From Methylobacterium sp. AMS5 (GTDB lineage: Bacteria; Pseudomonadota; Alphaproteobacteria; Rhizobiales; Beijerinckiaceae), in assembly GCF_001542815.1 (NCBI RefSeq), contig NZ_CP006992.1, forward strand, positions 4,283,501 to 4,347,500: a stretch of 64,000 bases of DNA, given 5' to 3'. Below, one piece after another: positions 1 through 8,621 of this stretch (within the stretch, counting starts at the first letter, position 1; every line of letters starts with the position of its first letter). The notes beneath the pieces were generated by a model. That model searched no databases, was not told where the DNA came from, and saw only the letters and a program-made list of their open reading frames with translations. The position numbers were made by a program, and so were the translations under genes.

Positions 1-348
1 GTTGGCGAGTTCGAGCGGCAGCGCCACGTTCTCCAGCGCGGTCATGGTCGGCACGAGGTGGAAGGCCTGGAACACGATGCCGATGTTGCGGCCGCGGAAG
101 CGCGCGAGCCCGTCCTCATCGAGCCCGCCGAGATCCGTGCCGGCGATGGTGACGCGGCCGGTATCGGGCCGCTCCAGCCCGGCCATGACGGTGAGCAGGG
201 TCGATTTCCCTGAGCCTGAGGGGCCGACGAGCCCGACCGCCTCGCCGCGCTCGACATCGAGCGAGATGCCACGCAGGACATGCACCCGCGCGGGGCCGCG
301 GCCGAGGCTCAGCTCGATCTGCGACAGGGAGACAGCCTTGTTCGACAT
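1..348 (-). CDS. ABC transporter ATP-binding protein, YbbA/LolD type (partial, 5' end of gene)
   Basis: Read on the minus strand from an ATG at 348, the frame stays open for 116 codons to the window edge, so only the N-terminal half of an ABC ATPase is present. Walker A (GPSGSGKST) lies near residue 43 and the Q-loop region ([19 protein letters not shown]) near residue 93, typical of the LolD/YbbA/MacB group that partners with FtsX-like permeases. It is divergent from a TesA-like esterase; the same ybbA/tesA divergent pair is known in E. coli and many proteobacteria, which favours YbbA over LolD. The permease would be expected beyond the left edge. The signature motif and Walker B are outside the window. 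Confidence 0.85.
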   Translation of the reverse strand, partial: MSNKAVSLSQIELSLGRGPARVHVLRGISLDVERGEAVGLVGPSGSGKSTLLTVMAGLERPDTGRVTIAGTDLGGLDEDGLARFRGRNIGIVFQAFHLVPTMTALENVALPLELAN

Positions 349-471
349 CAGGCACCGACCGATCTTGGCGGGGAAGTTGGCGAGCAGCTTGGCAACCACC
401 CGGACATGTCCGAGCGAAAGGATACGGTCTTGCACCACGCGAACGAAGCGGAAGCCGGACCCGGCAGGCTT

Positions 472-1200
472 GTGTCATGCTTGGGCGCCCGGCGCGAGGC
501 GGACGAACCCGATGTGGGCCCGCGCCGCCTCCGGCGCAGGGTCGCGCTGATGCTCCTCTTCGCCGCAGCCACGCTCGTCGGTGCCGCAGGCCTGCGGCCC
601 GGCTCGGCCCGGGCCGAGCCGGCGCCGCTCAAGCTCGTGGCCTTCGGCGACAGCCTCACCGCGGGCTACCGCCTGCCGGCCGATGCCGCCTTCCCGGCGG
701 TTCTGGAGCGGGTGCTGAAGGCCAAGGGGTACCGGGTCGAGATCGCCAATGCCGGTGTATCGGGCGACACCAGCACCGGCGGGCTCGACCGGCTCGACTG
801 GTCGGTGCCGGACGGCACGCAGGGCGTGATCCTCGAACTCGGCGCCAATGACATGCTGCGCGGCACCGATCCGGCGGTGACCCGCAAGGCGCTTGAGACG
901 ATCATCGTGCGGCTGAAGGAGCGCAACATCCCGGTGTTGCTCGCCGGCATGCTGGCCGCGCCGAACCTCGGAACGGAGTACCGCGCCCGCTTCGACGCGA
1001 TCTATCCCGACTTGGCCAAGGCGCACGGCCTCGTGCTCTACCCGTTCTTTCTCGACGGCGTGACGGGCCAGCGCGCCAACACCATGGATGACGGGCTGCA
1101 CCCCACCGCCAAGGGCGTCGAGCGGATCGTCGAGGGCATCCTGCCGAGCGTCGAGACCTTCCTGGGCCGCCTGGTCCAGAATCCGGAGAAGAAGGGGTAG
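472..1200 (+). CDS. tesA: Arylesterase / multifunctional acyl-CoA thioesterase I-like SGNH hydrolase, periplasmic
   Basis: SGNH/GDSL-family lipolytic enzyme hydrolysing short acyl esters or thioesters in the periplasm. Block I is FGDSLTAGY (catalytic Ser), block III is GANDMLRG, and block V is DGLHPTAKG carrying the catalytic Asp and His. An arginine-rich stretch followed by a hydrophobic segment and an Ala-x-Ala-like site (SARAEP) forms a signal peptide. The start is uncertain: a GTG at 472 gives 242 aa, and third-position G/C usage becomes coding-like from there; an ATG at 406 is also in frame, and an ATG at 550 would drop the n-region arginines. It is divergent from the ybbA-like ATPase, a known arrangement. 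thpR follows after only 6 nt, so the two are probably co-transcribed. Confidence 0.85.
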   Translation: MSCLGARREADEPDVGPRRLRRRVALMLLFAAATLVGAAGLRPGSARAEPAPLKLVAFGDSLTAGYRLPADAAFPAVLERVLKAKGYRVEIANAGVSGDTSTGGLDRLDWSVPDGTQGVILELGANDMLRGTDPAVTRKALETIIVRLKERNIPVLLAGMLAAPNLGTEYRARFDAIYPDLAKAHGLVLYPFFLDGVTGQRANTMDDGLHPTAKGVERIVEGILPSVETFLGRLVQNPEKKG

Positions 1201-1206
1201 CGAACC

Positions 1207-1773
1207 ATGCCGCGCCTGTTCACCGGGCTCGAGATCCCGCCGGACATCGCCGAGCGGCTGTCGTTCTTCCGCGGCGGCCTGCCCGGCGCCCGCTGGATCG
1301 AGCCGGGCGACTACCACGTCACCCTGCGGTTCCTCGGCGAGATCGACGCCATGATTGCCGCCGATATCGATGCCGGCCTGCGGGAGGCGCGGGTGCGCGC
1401 GCCGCTCACCGTGACACTGGACGGGCTGGCGAGCTTCGGCGGCGACCGGCCGCGGGCGCTCTACGCCTCGGTCGTCCCCACCCCGGAGCTCATCGACCTA
1501 CAGGAGGAGCACGAGCGCATCGCCCGCCGGGCCGGGGCCGCGCCGGAGCGGCGCAAGTTCACGCCGCACGTGACGCTGGCCCGCCTCAACCGCGAGGCCT
1601 CCCCGGAGGCCGTGGCGCGAAGGCTGGCCGAGGCGGGGGTGTTTGTCCGCCTGACCTTCACGGTGCGCCGCGCCGCCCTGTTCTCCGCCCGCACCTCGCG
1701 CGGCGGCGGGCCCTACCTCGTCGAGGCGGCCTATCCCTTCGCGGATGCGGATTTCGAGCTGGACGACGAATAG
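1207..1773 (+). CDS. thpR: RNA 2',3'-cyclic phosphodiesterase
   Basis: 2H phosphoesterase of the LigT/ThpR group, which opens 2',3'-cyclic phosphates at RNA ends. The two diagnostic H-x-T-L motifs are present, HVTLRF near residue 38 and HVTLAR near residue 121. The 188 aa length fits the family. The start is an ATG 6 nt after the esterase stop. The physiological substrate in bacteria is not well defined; the family call is firm, the in vivo role is not. Confidence 0.9.
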   Translation: MPRLFTGLEIPPDIAERLSFFRGGLPGARWIEPGDYHVTLRFLGEIDAMIAADIDAGLREARVRAPLTVTLDGLASFGGDRPRALYASVVPTPELIDLQEEHERIARRAGAAPERRKFTPHVTLARLNREASPEAVARRLAEAGVFVRLTFTVRRAALFSARTSRGGGPYLVEAAYPFADADFELDDE

Positions 1774-1854
1774 CGATGACTCTGCTTGCTGACGTCGTGC
1801 CCTTGCTTTGGGCCGCAGGTTGCGGCATGACGCGAGCCGCGCCGCGCGCGCCGT

Positions 1855-1931
1855 AGGAGTGTAGCTCAACTGGTCAGAGCACCGGTCTCCAAAACCGGGG
1901 GTTGGGGGTTCGAGTCCCTCCACTCCTGCCA
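1855..1931 (+). tRNA. tRNA-Trp (anticodon CCA)
   Basis: Cloverleaf read by eye. The acceptor 5' strand AGGAGTG pairs with CACTCCT, followed by discriminator G and an encoded CCA. The anticodon stem CCGGT/ACCGG encloses the loop CTCCAAA with anticodon CCA. The T-arm GGGGG-TTCGAGT-CCCTC is intact. A tRNA-Trp just upstream of secE-nusG is a recurrent arrangement in proteobacteria. Confidence 0.97.
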
Positions 1932-2128
1932 CGGCGCCCACCGAGCCCGACGCCGAGACGGACCTGGCATCCGACCGGCGGCACCCCTTCCCGAACCCAT
2001 CGACAAGCCGGATCACTTGCGCTAGAGCGGGCGCATTCCGAGATCCTCAGATGCTGTCGGTGTGGGACGCGATTGTCCCCGCACCGCGATCGGTGGTTCC
2101 CGGAGCCCTGTCCGGTTTCAGTTGCGCC

Positions 2129-2431
2129 ATGGCATCGAACGAAGCGACCAAGAAAGCCGACGCGGCCCGCGGACCCAAACGCGGCACGGCCCCCGTCGCG
2201 CCCCAGCGCCCGACCCCGCCCGCGCGCCCCGCGCCGAAGCGGGTGGGCCCGGTGGAGTTCCTGGGCGAGGTGCGCGACGAGGGCCGCAAGGTCACGTGGC
2301 CGACCCGCAAGGAAACCACCGTGACCACCATCATGGTGTTCATCATGGTCGTGGTCGCAAGCCTGTTCTTCGTCGCCGTCGATCAGGTGATGCGCTTCGC
2401 CGTCAGCCTGATCCTCGGGATCGGCGCCTGA
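2129..2431 (+). CDS. secE: Preprotein translocase subunit SecE
   Basis: Small membrane subunit of the SecYEG channel. The N-terminal region is basic and Pro/Ala-rich, followed by the conserved amphipathic motif (FLGEVRDEGRKVTWPTRKE, residues about 38-56) and one C-terminal transmembrane helix. I chose the ATG at 2129 (MASNEATK), giving 100 aa; an upstream in-frame ATG at 2051 would add a tail without typical SecE features. nusG follows 43 nt downstream, the usual secE-nusG order. Confidence 0.95.
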   Translation: MASNEATKKADAARGPKRGTAPVAPQRPTPPARPAPKRVGPVEFLGEVRDEGRKVTWPTRKETTVTTIMVFIMVVVASLFFVAVDQVMRFAVSLILGIGA

Positions 2432-2474
2432 GTCATCGCAGGCGTCTCACGGACGCCGAGGAGTTGAGAGACCC

Positions 2475-3008
2475 GTGTCGAAGCGCTGGTACATCGTCCA
2501 CGCCTACTCGAACTTCGAGAATAAGGTCGCCCAGTCCATCAAGGATCAGGCGGCCCAGCGTGGGCTGACCGAACTGTTCGACGAGGTCATGGTGCCGACC
2601 GAGAAGGTCACCGAAGTGCGCCGCGGCCGCAAGGTCGATGCCGAGCGCAAGTTCTTTCCGGGCTACGTGCTCGTGAAGTGCGACCTGACCGACGAGGTCT
2701 ATCACCTCATCAAGAACACCCCGAAGGTGACCGGCTTCCTGGGCGCCGACAAGGCCAAGCCCGTGCCGATCCCGGACGCCGAGGCCGAGCGCATCAAGGG
2801 GCAGGTGCAGGAGGGCGTGGATCGCCCCAAGCACACGGTCTCCTTCGAGATCGGCGAGACCGTGCGCGTCTCCGACGGCCCCTTCGCCTCCTTCAACGGC
2901 ACCGTCGAGGAAATCGACGACGCCCGCTCGCGCCTCAAGGTGGCGGTGTCGATCTTCGGCCGTGCCACCCCGGTCGAGCTGGAATACGGTCAAGTCGAGA
3001 AGGTCTAG
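2475..3008 (+). CDS. nusG: Transcription termination/antitermination protein NusG
   Basis: RNA-polymerase-associated elongation factor. It has an N-terminal NGN domain starting KRWYIVHAYSNFE and a C-terminal KOW domain (GETVRVSDGPFASFNGTVEE, residues about 123-142). Length 177 aa is standard. The start is a GTG at 2475, preceded by a good ribosome binding site (GAGGAG at about 2458-2463). It follows secE and precedes rplK-rplA. Confidence 0.97.
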   Translation: MSKRWYIVHAYSNFENKVAQSIKDQAAQRGLTELFDEVMVPTEKVTEVRRGRKVDAERKFFPGYVLVKCDLTDEVYHLIKNTPKVTGFLGADKAKPVPIPDAEAERIKGQVQEGVDRPKHTVSFEIGETVRVSDGPFASFNGTVEEIDDARSRLKVAVSIFGRATPVELEYGQVEKV

Positions 3009-3336
3009 TCGGCCTGATCGACGCGGCCACCCTCCTCCACGCTTGGAATTGGTGCGCCGCCGAAATCAAAGCCGGCTCGTTTCTTCTGTGTCTCGGGCTG
3101 TTTTACGGGCGGCTGCTGAGCGGTCGAATGAGTTTGCGGGACTTCCACAAAACCTACGGGTGGTCGTCTCATCGAGATCCGGCTTCGCCGGATAAGTCCC
3201 TGCCTCGGTAGGGCATCATCCGCGGGAGATCCGCCCGGCTTCGCCTCCGGGAACCACGGATCGCACCGCGACCTGTCACTGCCCGTCCGTCCGTGCCTAG
3301 GCAGCCCGGCGATGGGCACTCATTGGGAGAAGTCCC
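3009..3336 (+). other. nusG-rplK intergenic region (328 nt), no gene seen
   Basis: I see no convincing ORF here. It contains a small hairpin, ATCCGGC-TTC-GCCGGAT (3177-3193), and a somewhat more AT-balanced stretch at about 3075-3165 that could hold a promoter for rplK-rplA. The gap is large for nusG-rplK, so the two ribosomal genes may have their own promoter or leader. No unambiguous -35/-10 pair was identified. Confidence 0.5.
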
Positions 3337-3786
3337 ATGGCGAAGAAGATCACGGGCTACGTGAAGCTTCAGGTCCCGGCCGGCGCCGCCAACCCGTCGC
3401 CGCCGATCGGCCCCGCGCTCGGTCAGCGCGGCCTCAACATCATGGAATTCTGCAAGGCCTTCAACGCGAAGACCGCGCAGATGGAGAAGGGCACCCCGAT
3501 CCCGGTGATCATCACCGCGTATCAGGACCGCTCCTTCACCTTCGAGATGAAGCAGCCCCCGGTCACCTTCTTCCTGAAGAAGGCGGTGGGCCTGAAGATC
3601 GGCAAGAAGCCGGCCTCCGGCTCCAAGACCCCGGGCAAGGGCCCGACCGTCGGCAAGATCACCGAAGCCCAGCTTCGCGAGATCGCCGAGAAGAAGATGC
3701 CCGACCTGAACTGCGACTCCGTCGATGCGGCGGTCGCGATGATCCGTGGCTCCGCGCGAGCCATGGGCCTCGAAGTCGTCGCGTAA
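3337..3786 (+). CDS. rplK: 50S ribosomal protein L11
   Basis: Component of the GTPase-associated centre of the large subunit. The N-terminal domain ([20 protein letters not shown], proline-rich linker) and C-terminal rRNA-binding domain ending [13 protein letters not shown] match L11. Length 149 aa is normal. The ATG is preceded by GGGAGAAG at 3325-3332. rplA follows 11 nt downstream. Confidence 0.98.
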   Translation: MAKKITGYVKLQVPAGAANPSPPIGPALGQRGLNIMEFCKAFNAKTAQMEKGTPIPVIITAYQDRSFTFEMKQPPVTFFLKKAVGLKIGKKPASGSKTPGKGPTVGKITEAQLREIAEKKMPDLNCDSVDAAVAMIRGSARAMGLEVVA

Positions 3787-3797
3787 GGGAGGGCGAT

Positions 3798-4496
3798 ATG
3801 GCACGCGAAGGAAAGCGCATCCGCGCCGCCCGCGAGGGTCTGGAGCCGATGAAGCTCTACGCCATCGACGAGGCGATCAAGCTGGTGAAGTCGAAGGCTT
3901 CGGCCAAGTTCGACGAGACCGTCGAGATCTCGATGAATCTCGGCGTCGATCCGCGCCACGCCGACCAGATGGTCCGCGGCGTCTGCAACCTGCCGAACGG
4001 CTCCGGCCGGACGGTCCGCGTGGCGGTCTTCGCCCGCGGCGCCAAGGCGGACGACGCCCGCGCAGCGGGTGCCGATATCGTCGGCGCCGAGGATCTCCTC
4101 GAGATCGTCCAGGGCGGCAAGATCGAGTTCGATCGCTGCATCGCGACCCCGGACCTGATGCCGCTCGTCGGCCGTCTCGGTAAGGTGCTGGGCCCGCGCG
4201 GCCTGATGCCGAACCCGAAGGTCGGCACCGTCACCATGGACGTGAAGGGCGCCGTTGCCGCCGCCAAGGGCGGCGCGGTCGAGTTCCGCGTCGAGAAGGC
4301 CGGCATCATCCACGCCGGCATCGGCAAGGTGTCCTTCGATGAGCAGAAGCTCGTCGAGAACATCAAGGCCTTCGCCGACGCGGTCGCCAAGGCGAAGCCC
4401 ACGGGCGCCAAGGGCACCTACATCCAGCGCATCGCCGTCACCTCGACGATGGGCCCGGGTGTGAAGGTCGAGCCGTCCACGGTTCTGACCGCGTAA
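3798..4496 (+). CDS. rplA: 50S ribosomal protein L1
   Basis: L1-stalk protein and, in other bacteria, translational repressor of its own mRNA. Recognisable motifs are [17 protein letters not shown] and the [12 protein letters not shown] block. The start is an ATG at 3798 ([11 protein letters not shown]) with GGGAGGG just upstream, giving 232 aa. In most bacteria rplJ would come next; here a terminator and about 16.8 kb of unrelated genes intervene. Confidence 0.98.
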   Translation: MAREGKRIRAAREGLEPMKLYAIDEAIKLVKSKASAKFDETVEISMNLGVDPRHADQMVRGVCNLPNGSGRTVRVAVFARGAKADDARAAGADIVGAEDLLEIVQGGKIEFDRCIATPDLMPLVGRLGKVLGPRGLMPNPKVGTVTMDVKGAVAAAKGGAVEFRVEKAGIIHAGIGKVSFDEQKLVENIKAFADAVAKAKPTGAKGTYIQRIAVTSTMGPGVKVEPSTVLTA

Positions 4497-4526
4497 GCGA
4501 TCGTCCGCGGGGACGTTGTTTGGAGG

Positions 4527-4560
4527 AGCGCCCGGCCGAAAGGTCGGGCGCTTTTCTTTT
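4527..4560 (+). terminator. Rho-independent terminator after rplA
   Basis: An 11-bp stem (left arm AGCGCCCGGCC at 4527-4537, right arm GGTCGGGCGCT at 4542-4552, one G-T pair) with a GAAA tetraloop is followed by TTTCTTTT. This closes the secE-nusG-rplK-rplA unit and shows that rplJ is not read through from rplA. Confidence 0.9.
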
Positions 4561-4604
4561 GGCTGCGGCGTTTTTTTCGATGACCCGTCCGTCGCGTGCG
4601 CACC

Positions 4605-4630
4605 CCCCTCTCCGCGCGCGGGGAGAGGGG
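4605..4630. repeat. Short REP-like hairpin
   Basis: Inverted repeat with arms CCCCTCTCC and GGGGAGAGGGG around a GC loop, lying between the rplA terminator and the end of the P450 gene. The related CT/GA-rich hairpin at 9620-9642 suggests a dispersed palindromic family, but similarity is partly low-complexity. Confidence 0.45.
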
Positions 4631-4655
4631 ATCCCAGCGGCACTCGGGTGGAAGA

Positions 4656-5894
4656 TCACTCCCCCGCCACCCCCTCCAACGCCAGCCTCAGGTGCCGCGG
4701 CCCCCGCAGCGAGGCGCCGGGCCGGTAGGGCGGCGGGTCCTCGGTCAGGGACACGCCCTTCAGGCGCCGCACGAGGCTGACCAGGGCCACCTCCGCCTCG
4801 ATCCGCGCGAGCGGGGCGCCGACGCAGTAGTGCAGGCCGCCGCCGAAGCCGAGATGGCGGTTGTCGGGCCGGTCGGGATCGAAGCGGTCGGGGTCGGGAA
4901 AGCGGATCGGGTCGCGGTTGGCGGCGGCGAGCAGGAAAATCACCGGCGCATCCTTCGGGATCGTGATTCCGGCCACCGGAATGTCGGTGAGCGCCAGCCG
5001 GGTGCGGTAATGGACCGGCGGCTCGTAGCGCAGCAACTCCTCGATCAGGCGCGGCGCGGTCTCCGGCTCGGCGCGCAGGCGCTCGAGATGCTCGGGGAAG
5101 CGCAGCAGCGTCAGCATGCCGTTGGTGATCAGGTTCACCGTGGTCTCGTGGCCCGCCACCAGGAGCAGCACGGCGGTGGCGATCAGGTCGAAATCGTTCA
5201 TCCCCTCCTTCTCGTTGGCGAGGTCGGAGAGGATGTCCTCTTGGCGGTCCTTGCGCTTCTCCTTGATCAGCCCCTGGAGGTAGTCGGCGATCTCGTTGAA
5301 GCAGACCTCGTTCTTGGCCTGATTCTCCTCGTCGCCGCGCTGGTTGGGCTCGAGTGCCGTGGCGAGCTGCGTCGCCCAGCCGTGGAACTGCGCCTCGTCC
5401 TCGGGAGGCACGCCGAGCAGCTCGCAGATCACGGTGACGGGGAGCGGATAGGAGAAGTCGTCGACGAGGTCGATGCGGGACTTGCCCTGCATCTTGCCGA
5501 TCAGGTCGTCGGTGATCGCTTGTGTCTTCGCGCGCATGCCGCGCACCCGCTCGGGGGTGAAGCAGCGCATCACTTGGCCCCGCAGACGGTCGTGGTCGGG
5601 CGGGTCGCGGAAGATGAAGGGGCGATGCCGCTTGCGGATCTCGGCCCGCACCGGCCGCACCAGCAGGTCGGTGACGGGGTGCCCCGTCCAGCGGAATTTC
5701 TGCGGGTCGGGCAGGTCGTCCGAGCTGATGCGGGGATCGGAGATCAGCCGCGCCAGTTCGGCATGGGTGCTGACGACGTAGGTGCCGTCCGCCTGCCGCG
5801 CGACGGGGGCCTTTCGCAGCTCGGCGTAGAGCGGGTAGGGGTTCGCCCGGTTGGCGGGATCGAGGATCTGTTCGAACAGCGTGCTTCCGCTCAC
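4656..5894 (-). CDS. Cytochrome P450 monooxygenase
   Basis: Soluble bacterial P450 of about 412 aa. The I-helix oxygen-activation motif AGHETT, the K-helix ExxR (EELLRYEPP) and the heme-binding loop FGGGLHYCVGAPLAR, with the ligand Cys near residue 357, are all intact, so it should be active. I prefer the GTG at 5894 (VSGSTLFEQ) because it has an AGGAG upstream and starts just after the stop of the preceding reductase; an ATG at 5915 would overlap that gene. The ferredoxin and its reductase lie immediately upstream on the same strand, giving a complete electron chain. The substrate cannot be told from sequence. Confidence 0.93.
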   Translation of the reverse strand: MSGSTLFEQILDPANRANPYPLYAELRKAPVARQADGTYVVSTHAELARLISDPRISSDDLPDPQKFRWTGHPVTDLLVRPVRAEIRKRHRPFIFRDPPDHDRLRGQVMRCFTPERVRGMRAKTQAITDDLIGKMQGKSRIDLVDDFSYPLPVTVICELLGVPPEDEAQFHGWATQLATALEPNQRGDEENQAKNEVCFNEIADYLQGLIKEKRKDRQEDILSDLANEKEGMNDFDLIATAVLLLVAGHETTVNLITNGMLTLLRFPEHLERLRAEPETAPRLIEELLRYEPPVHYRTRLALTDIPVAGITIPKDAPVIFLLAAANRDPIRFPDPDRFDPDRPDNRHLGFGGGLHYCVGAPLARIEAEVALVSLVRRLKGVSLTEDPPPYRPGASLRGPRHLRLALEGVAGE

Positions 5895-5898
5895 GGGA

Positions 5899-7161
5899 CT
5901 ATGGCTCCTGCACACGGATGCGGGGCTGATCGACGGCGTCCTCGATCGGCGGGAAGGGCGCGCGCTCGCGGATCGCGGCCTTGTAGGCGGGCAGCCAGCG
6001 GGCGCTGTCGATGGCGGCGGCGGCGACGGTGCGGCCCGCCTTGCCGAAGGCGGCCACGAGGCGCCGCTCCTCGAGCGAGCCGTGCACCACGGCGAGGGCG
6101 TCGGCGCCCTCGGTCAGGCCGACGAGCTTGATCGTCAGGCCGAATTGCTGCGACCAGAAATCCGGCAGGTGGTCGTGGCGGCGCATCGCCGATGCATCGC
6201 CCGCCAGCATGTTGGCGGCGGCGGTCTCGGCTTGCGCCCGGGCGTTGCCCCAGTGCTCGACCGCCACCAAGGCGTCGTCGTCGTACGGGTTCGGCCAGCG
6301 CGCCACGTCGCCCGCGGCGAACACGCCCTCGGCGACGCGGCCGTCATGGAGCAGGGCGCGGCAGAAGGCGTCGCAGCGCAGGCCCCCCGCGTCGGCTTCC
6401 AGCCCCGAGCCGTCGAGCCATTCGACGTTGCGCAGCGTGCCGATGGCGGCCACGAGGCAATCGGTCTCGATCCGCGCGCCGTCCTTCAGGGTCACGGCCG
6501 CGAGGCGGCCCGCTTGCCCCTCCATCCGCTCGATCTCGGATTCGAGGCGCAGATCGACACCCCTCTCGCGGGCGACCTCGCCGATCAGGCCGCCGAGGCG
6601 GGGGCCGAGCGCTGCAGCCAGCGGCACGGCATCGCGCACCAGCAGGGTGACCGGGATGTCGAGATCGCGGCAGGTCGAGGCCACCTCGAAGCCGATGAAG
6701 CCGCCGCCGACGAGGACGACGCGTTGCGGCTTGGTCCGCAGATGCGCGCCGAGCCGCTCGGCGTCGTCGCGGTCGCGCAGGGTGAAGACACCGGCGAGGC
6801 CCGCTTCCTCCGGGTTCGGCCAGGGCCGCGCCCGGGTTCCCGTGGCGATCAGCAGCCGATCGTAGGGCAGGCGGCTGCCGTCTTCGCATTCGACGGCGCG
6901 CCCGGTCAGGTCGAGCCGGGTCGCCGGGCGGCCGAGGCGGAACTCCGCGTTGAGGTCGGGATGACAGGGCAGGGTGGTGTCGGCGGAGTAGAGCCCGCGC
7001 AGCACCTGCTTGGAGAGCGGCGGCCGGTCATAGGGTCGATGACGCTCGGCGCCGACCAGGGTCAGGCTTCCGGCATAGCCCCGCTCACGCAGGGCATGGG
7101 CGGCAGCATGCCCCGCCAGCGAGGCGCCGACGATGACGATGCGTTCAGGGCGTGTCGTCAC
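5899..7161 (-). CDS. FAD-dependent ferredoxin reductase (putidaredoxin-reductase type)
   Basis: Pyridine-nucleotide-disulfide oxidoreductase-fold reductase passing electrons from NAD(P)H to the adjacent ferredoxin. The FAD-binding Rossmann motif (IVIVGASLAGHAAAHAL) is at the N-terminus, and a second dinucleotide motif (VVLVGGGFIGFEVAS) lies near residue 150. About 420 aa from the GTG at 7161 (VTTRPERIVIVG); its GTGA overlaps the ferredoxin stop by 4 nt, suggesting translational coupling. The P450 starts 4 nt after its stop. A role in feeding the P450 is inferred from context. Confidence 0.93.
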   Translation of the reverse strand: MTTRPERIVIVGASLAGHAAAHALRERGYAGSLTLVGAERHRPYDRPPLSKQVLRGLYSADTTLPCHPDLNAEFRLGRPATRLDLTGRAVECEDGSRLPYDRLLIATGTRARPWPNPEEAGLAGVFTLRDRDDAERLGAHLRTKPQRVVLVGGGFIGFEVASTCRDLDIPVTLLVRDAVPLAAALGPRLGGLIGEVARERGVDLRLESEIERMEGQAGRLAAVTLKDGARIETDCLVAAIGTLRNVEWLDGSGLEADAGGLRCDAFCRALLHDGRVAEGVFAAGDVARWPNPYDDDALVAVEHWGNARAQAETAAANMLAGDASAMRRHDHLPDFWSQQFGLTIKLVGLTEGADALAVVHGSLEERRLVAAFGKAGRTVAAAAIDSARWLPAYKAAIRERAPFPPIEDAVDQPRIRVQEP

Positions 7162-7379
7162 CGCGCCTCTCCGGCCGCCGCGTCGGCGGCATCGGGGTAG
7201 GCGGTGATCGCCCGCACCGGGCAGGCGTGGATGGCCCGCTCGATCTCGCCCCGTGCGGTCTCGTCCGGGGAGGGGTCGTAGACCAGCGCCTCCCTGCCAT
7301 GCAGGGCGAAGTGCCCCGGCGCCGCGTAGATGCACTGCGCGTAGGCTTGGCAGCGGTTGAGATCCACGACGACCTTCAT
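7158..7379 (-). CDS. [3Fe-4S]-type ferredoxin, electron donor to P450
   Basis: 73-aa ferredoxin beginning MKVVVDLNRCQAYAQC. The cysteine pattern C-x5-C ... C-P (CQAYAQC and CPVRAI) is that of single-cluster ferredoxins associated with bacterial P450s; the fourth position of the motif is Tyr where other members carry His or another residue. It is first in the ferredoxin-reductase-P450 operon and overlaps the reductase start by 4 nt. The cluster type (3Fe-4S rather than 4Fe-4S) is inferred from the missing second Cys of the C-x2-C-x2-C pattern. Confidence 0.92.
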   Translation of the reverse strand: MKVVVDLNRCQAYAQCIYAAPGHFALHGREALVYDPSPDETARGEIERAIHACPVRAITAYPDAADAAAGEAR

Positions 7380-7535
7380 GGTGGGCGGCGATCCGGGCTT
7401 TCGGGGGGAGGAATGGGCCCGAGGATATGGACCCGGCTCCGTAGCTAGGGTGCGCAGGGCACCCCACCACGACGGCGTGACGACACGCCTCGAGCATCTC
7501 AAACGCATCGGAGGCGCGAGAAGATCAATTTCGTT

Positions 7536-8621
7536 TCACGGACCCGCAGGCTCAATGGTCCCCAGCGTGCGCCGCCCGAGTGCCCGCGCCTTGAGGCGCA
7601 GGGCCGGCTTCTCGACCGCGTACCAGGAGGCGGCGGCGACGAGCCCGGCGAGCAGGAGGGCCGGCGTCAGCAGGGCCAGGGCGGAGGCCGTGGGCCAGAG
7701 CGCGTGCAGGCTCTGCTGGATCGGCCAGCCGTAGAGATAGACCCCGTAGGAGAGGTCGGCCGGCGGATCGAGGGCGGGGCGGGCGAGCGGGGGCAGGAAG
7801 GCGAGCCAGATCGCCGCGTAGCTCTCGCCGAGGAAGAGCAGCGTCCGGGCGGGGGCGTAGCCCTGCAACAGGAGGCCCGCGGCCAGGACGAGCAGCGGCC
7901 AGGGCGTGAGGCGAAAGGAATCGCGCCAGAGGTAGAGGCAGGCCCCGGCGGCGAAGATCAGCGGCAGGCGCAGGGCCGTCTCGGTGCCCTTGGACATCTC
8001 GGGCCGGACCACTTCGAGCACCGCCAGCGACAGGGCCAGGGCCGCAGTGAGCGCCGGCACGGCCCAGCGCCGCCGCAGGAGCCCGAAAAGCCCGATGGCG
8101 AGGACGCCGGCGTAGCAGATCGTCTCGTATTTCAGGGTCCAGACCGTGCCGAGCGGGCTGCGGAAGGGGTTGGCCTCGAAGAGGCCGGGCAGGCTGGCGT
8201 TGCTCTTGAAGGACAGGAGCGTGCCGCGCACGAAGCGCCACAGTTCCGGTGAGGCGTAGTACTCGGTGAGCGGCAGCCGGGTGAGGGCGCCGCCGAGCAG
8301 CAGCGAGACCGCCAGGGTCGCGGCGACGAGGCCCGGCAGAATGCGCAAGCTCCGGGCGACGACGTAGTCGCGCCAGCCGCGCCGATCGTAGCTCATGGTG
8401 ACGAGGAAGCCCGAGACGGCGAAGAAGCCGTTCACCGCGTGCTCGCCCAGCGAAAAGCCGGTGGCGCGGGCCAACGGCTCGTCGAGTGCGTGGCCGGAGA
8501 CGACGCTGAAGGCGTGGCTGACCACCACCATCAGGGCCAGTGCCAGGCGCAGACCCGAGAAGGCGTTGTGCGGGCGCGCCAGTGCCTCCGCGATGGTGGG
8601 GCCGGACAGGACGCCGCTCAC
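7536..8621 (-). CDS. Acyltransferase 3 family integral membrane protein (OafA/YrhL-like)
   Basis: Multi-pass membrane O-acyltransferase of about 361 aa that typically acetylates cell-surface polysaccharide. The N-terminal helix region FSGLRLALALMVVVSHAFSVV contains the family's conserved R...H; later segments form many hydrophobic helices rich in Leu and Ala, ending in a basic tail. The start is taken as a GTG at 8621 whose GTGA overlaps the stop of the glycosyltransferase upstream, so the two are translationally coupled and probably act on the same glycan. Substrate unknown. Confidence 0.88.
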   Translation of the reverse strand: MSGVLSGPTIAEALARPHNAFSGLRLALALMVVVSHAFSVVSGHALDEPLARATGFSLGEHAVNGFFAVSGFLVTMSYDRRGWRDYVVARSLRILPGLVAATLAVSLLLGGALTRLPLTEYYASPELWRFVRGTLLSFKSNASLPGLFEANPFRSPLGTVWTLKYETICYAGVLAIGLFGLLRRRWAVPALTAALALSLAVLEVVRPEMSKGTETALRLPLIFAAGACLYLWRDSFRLTPWPLLVLAAGLLLQGYAPARTLLFLGESYAAIWLAFLPPLARPALDPPADLSYGVYLYGWPIQQSLHALWPTASALALLTPALLLAGLVAAASWYAVEKPALRLKARALGRRTLGTIEPAGP

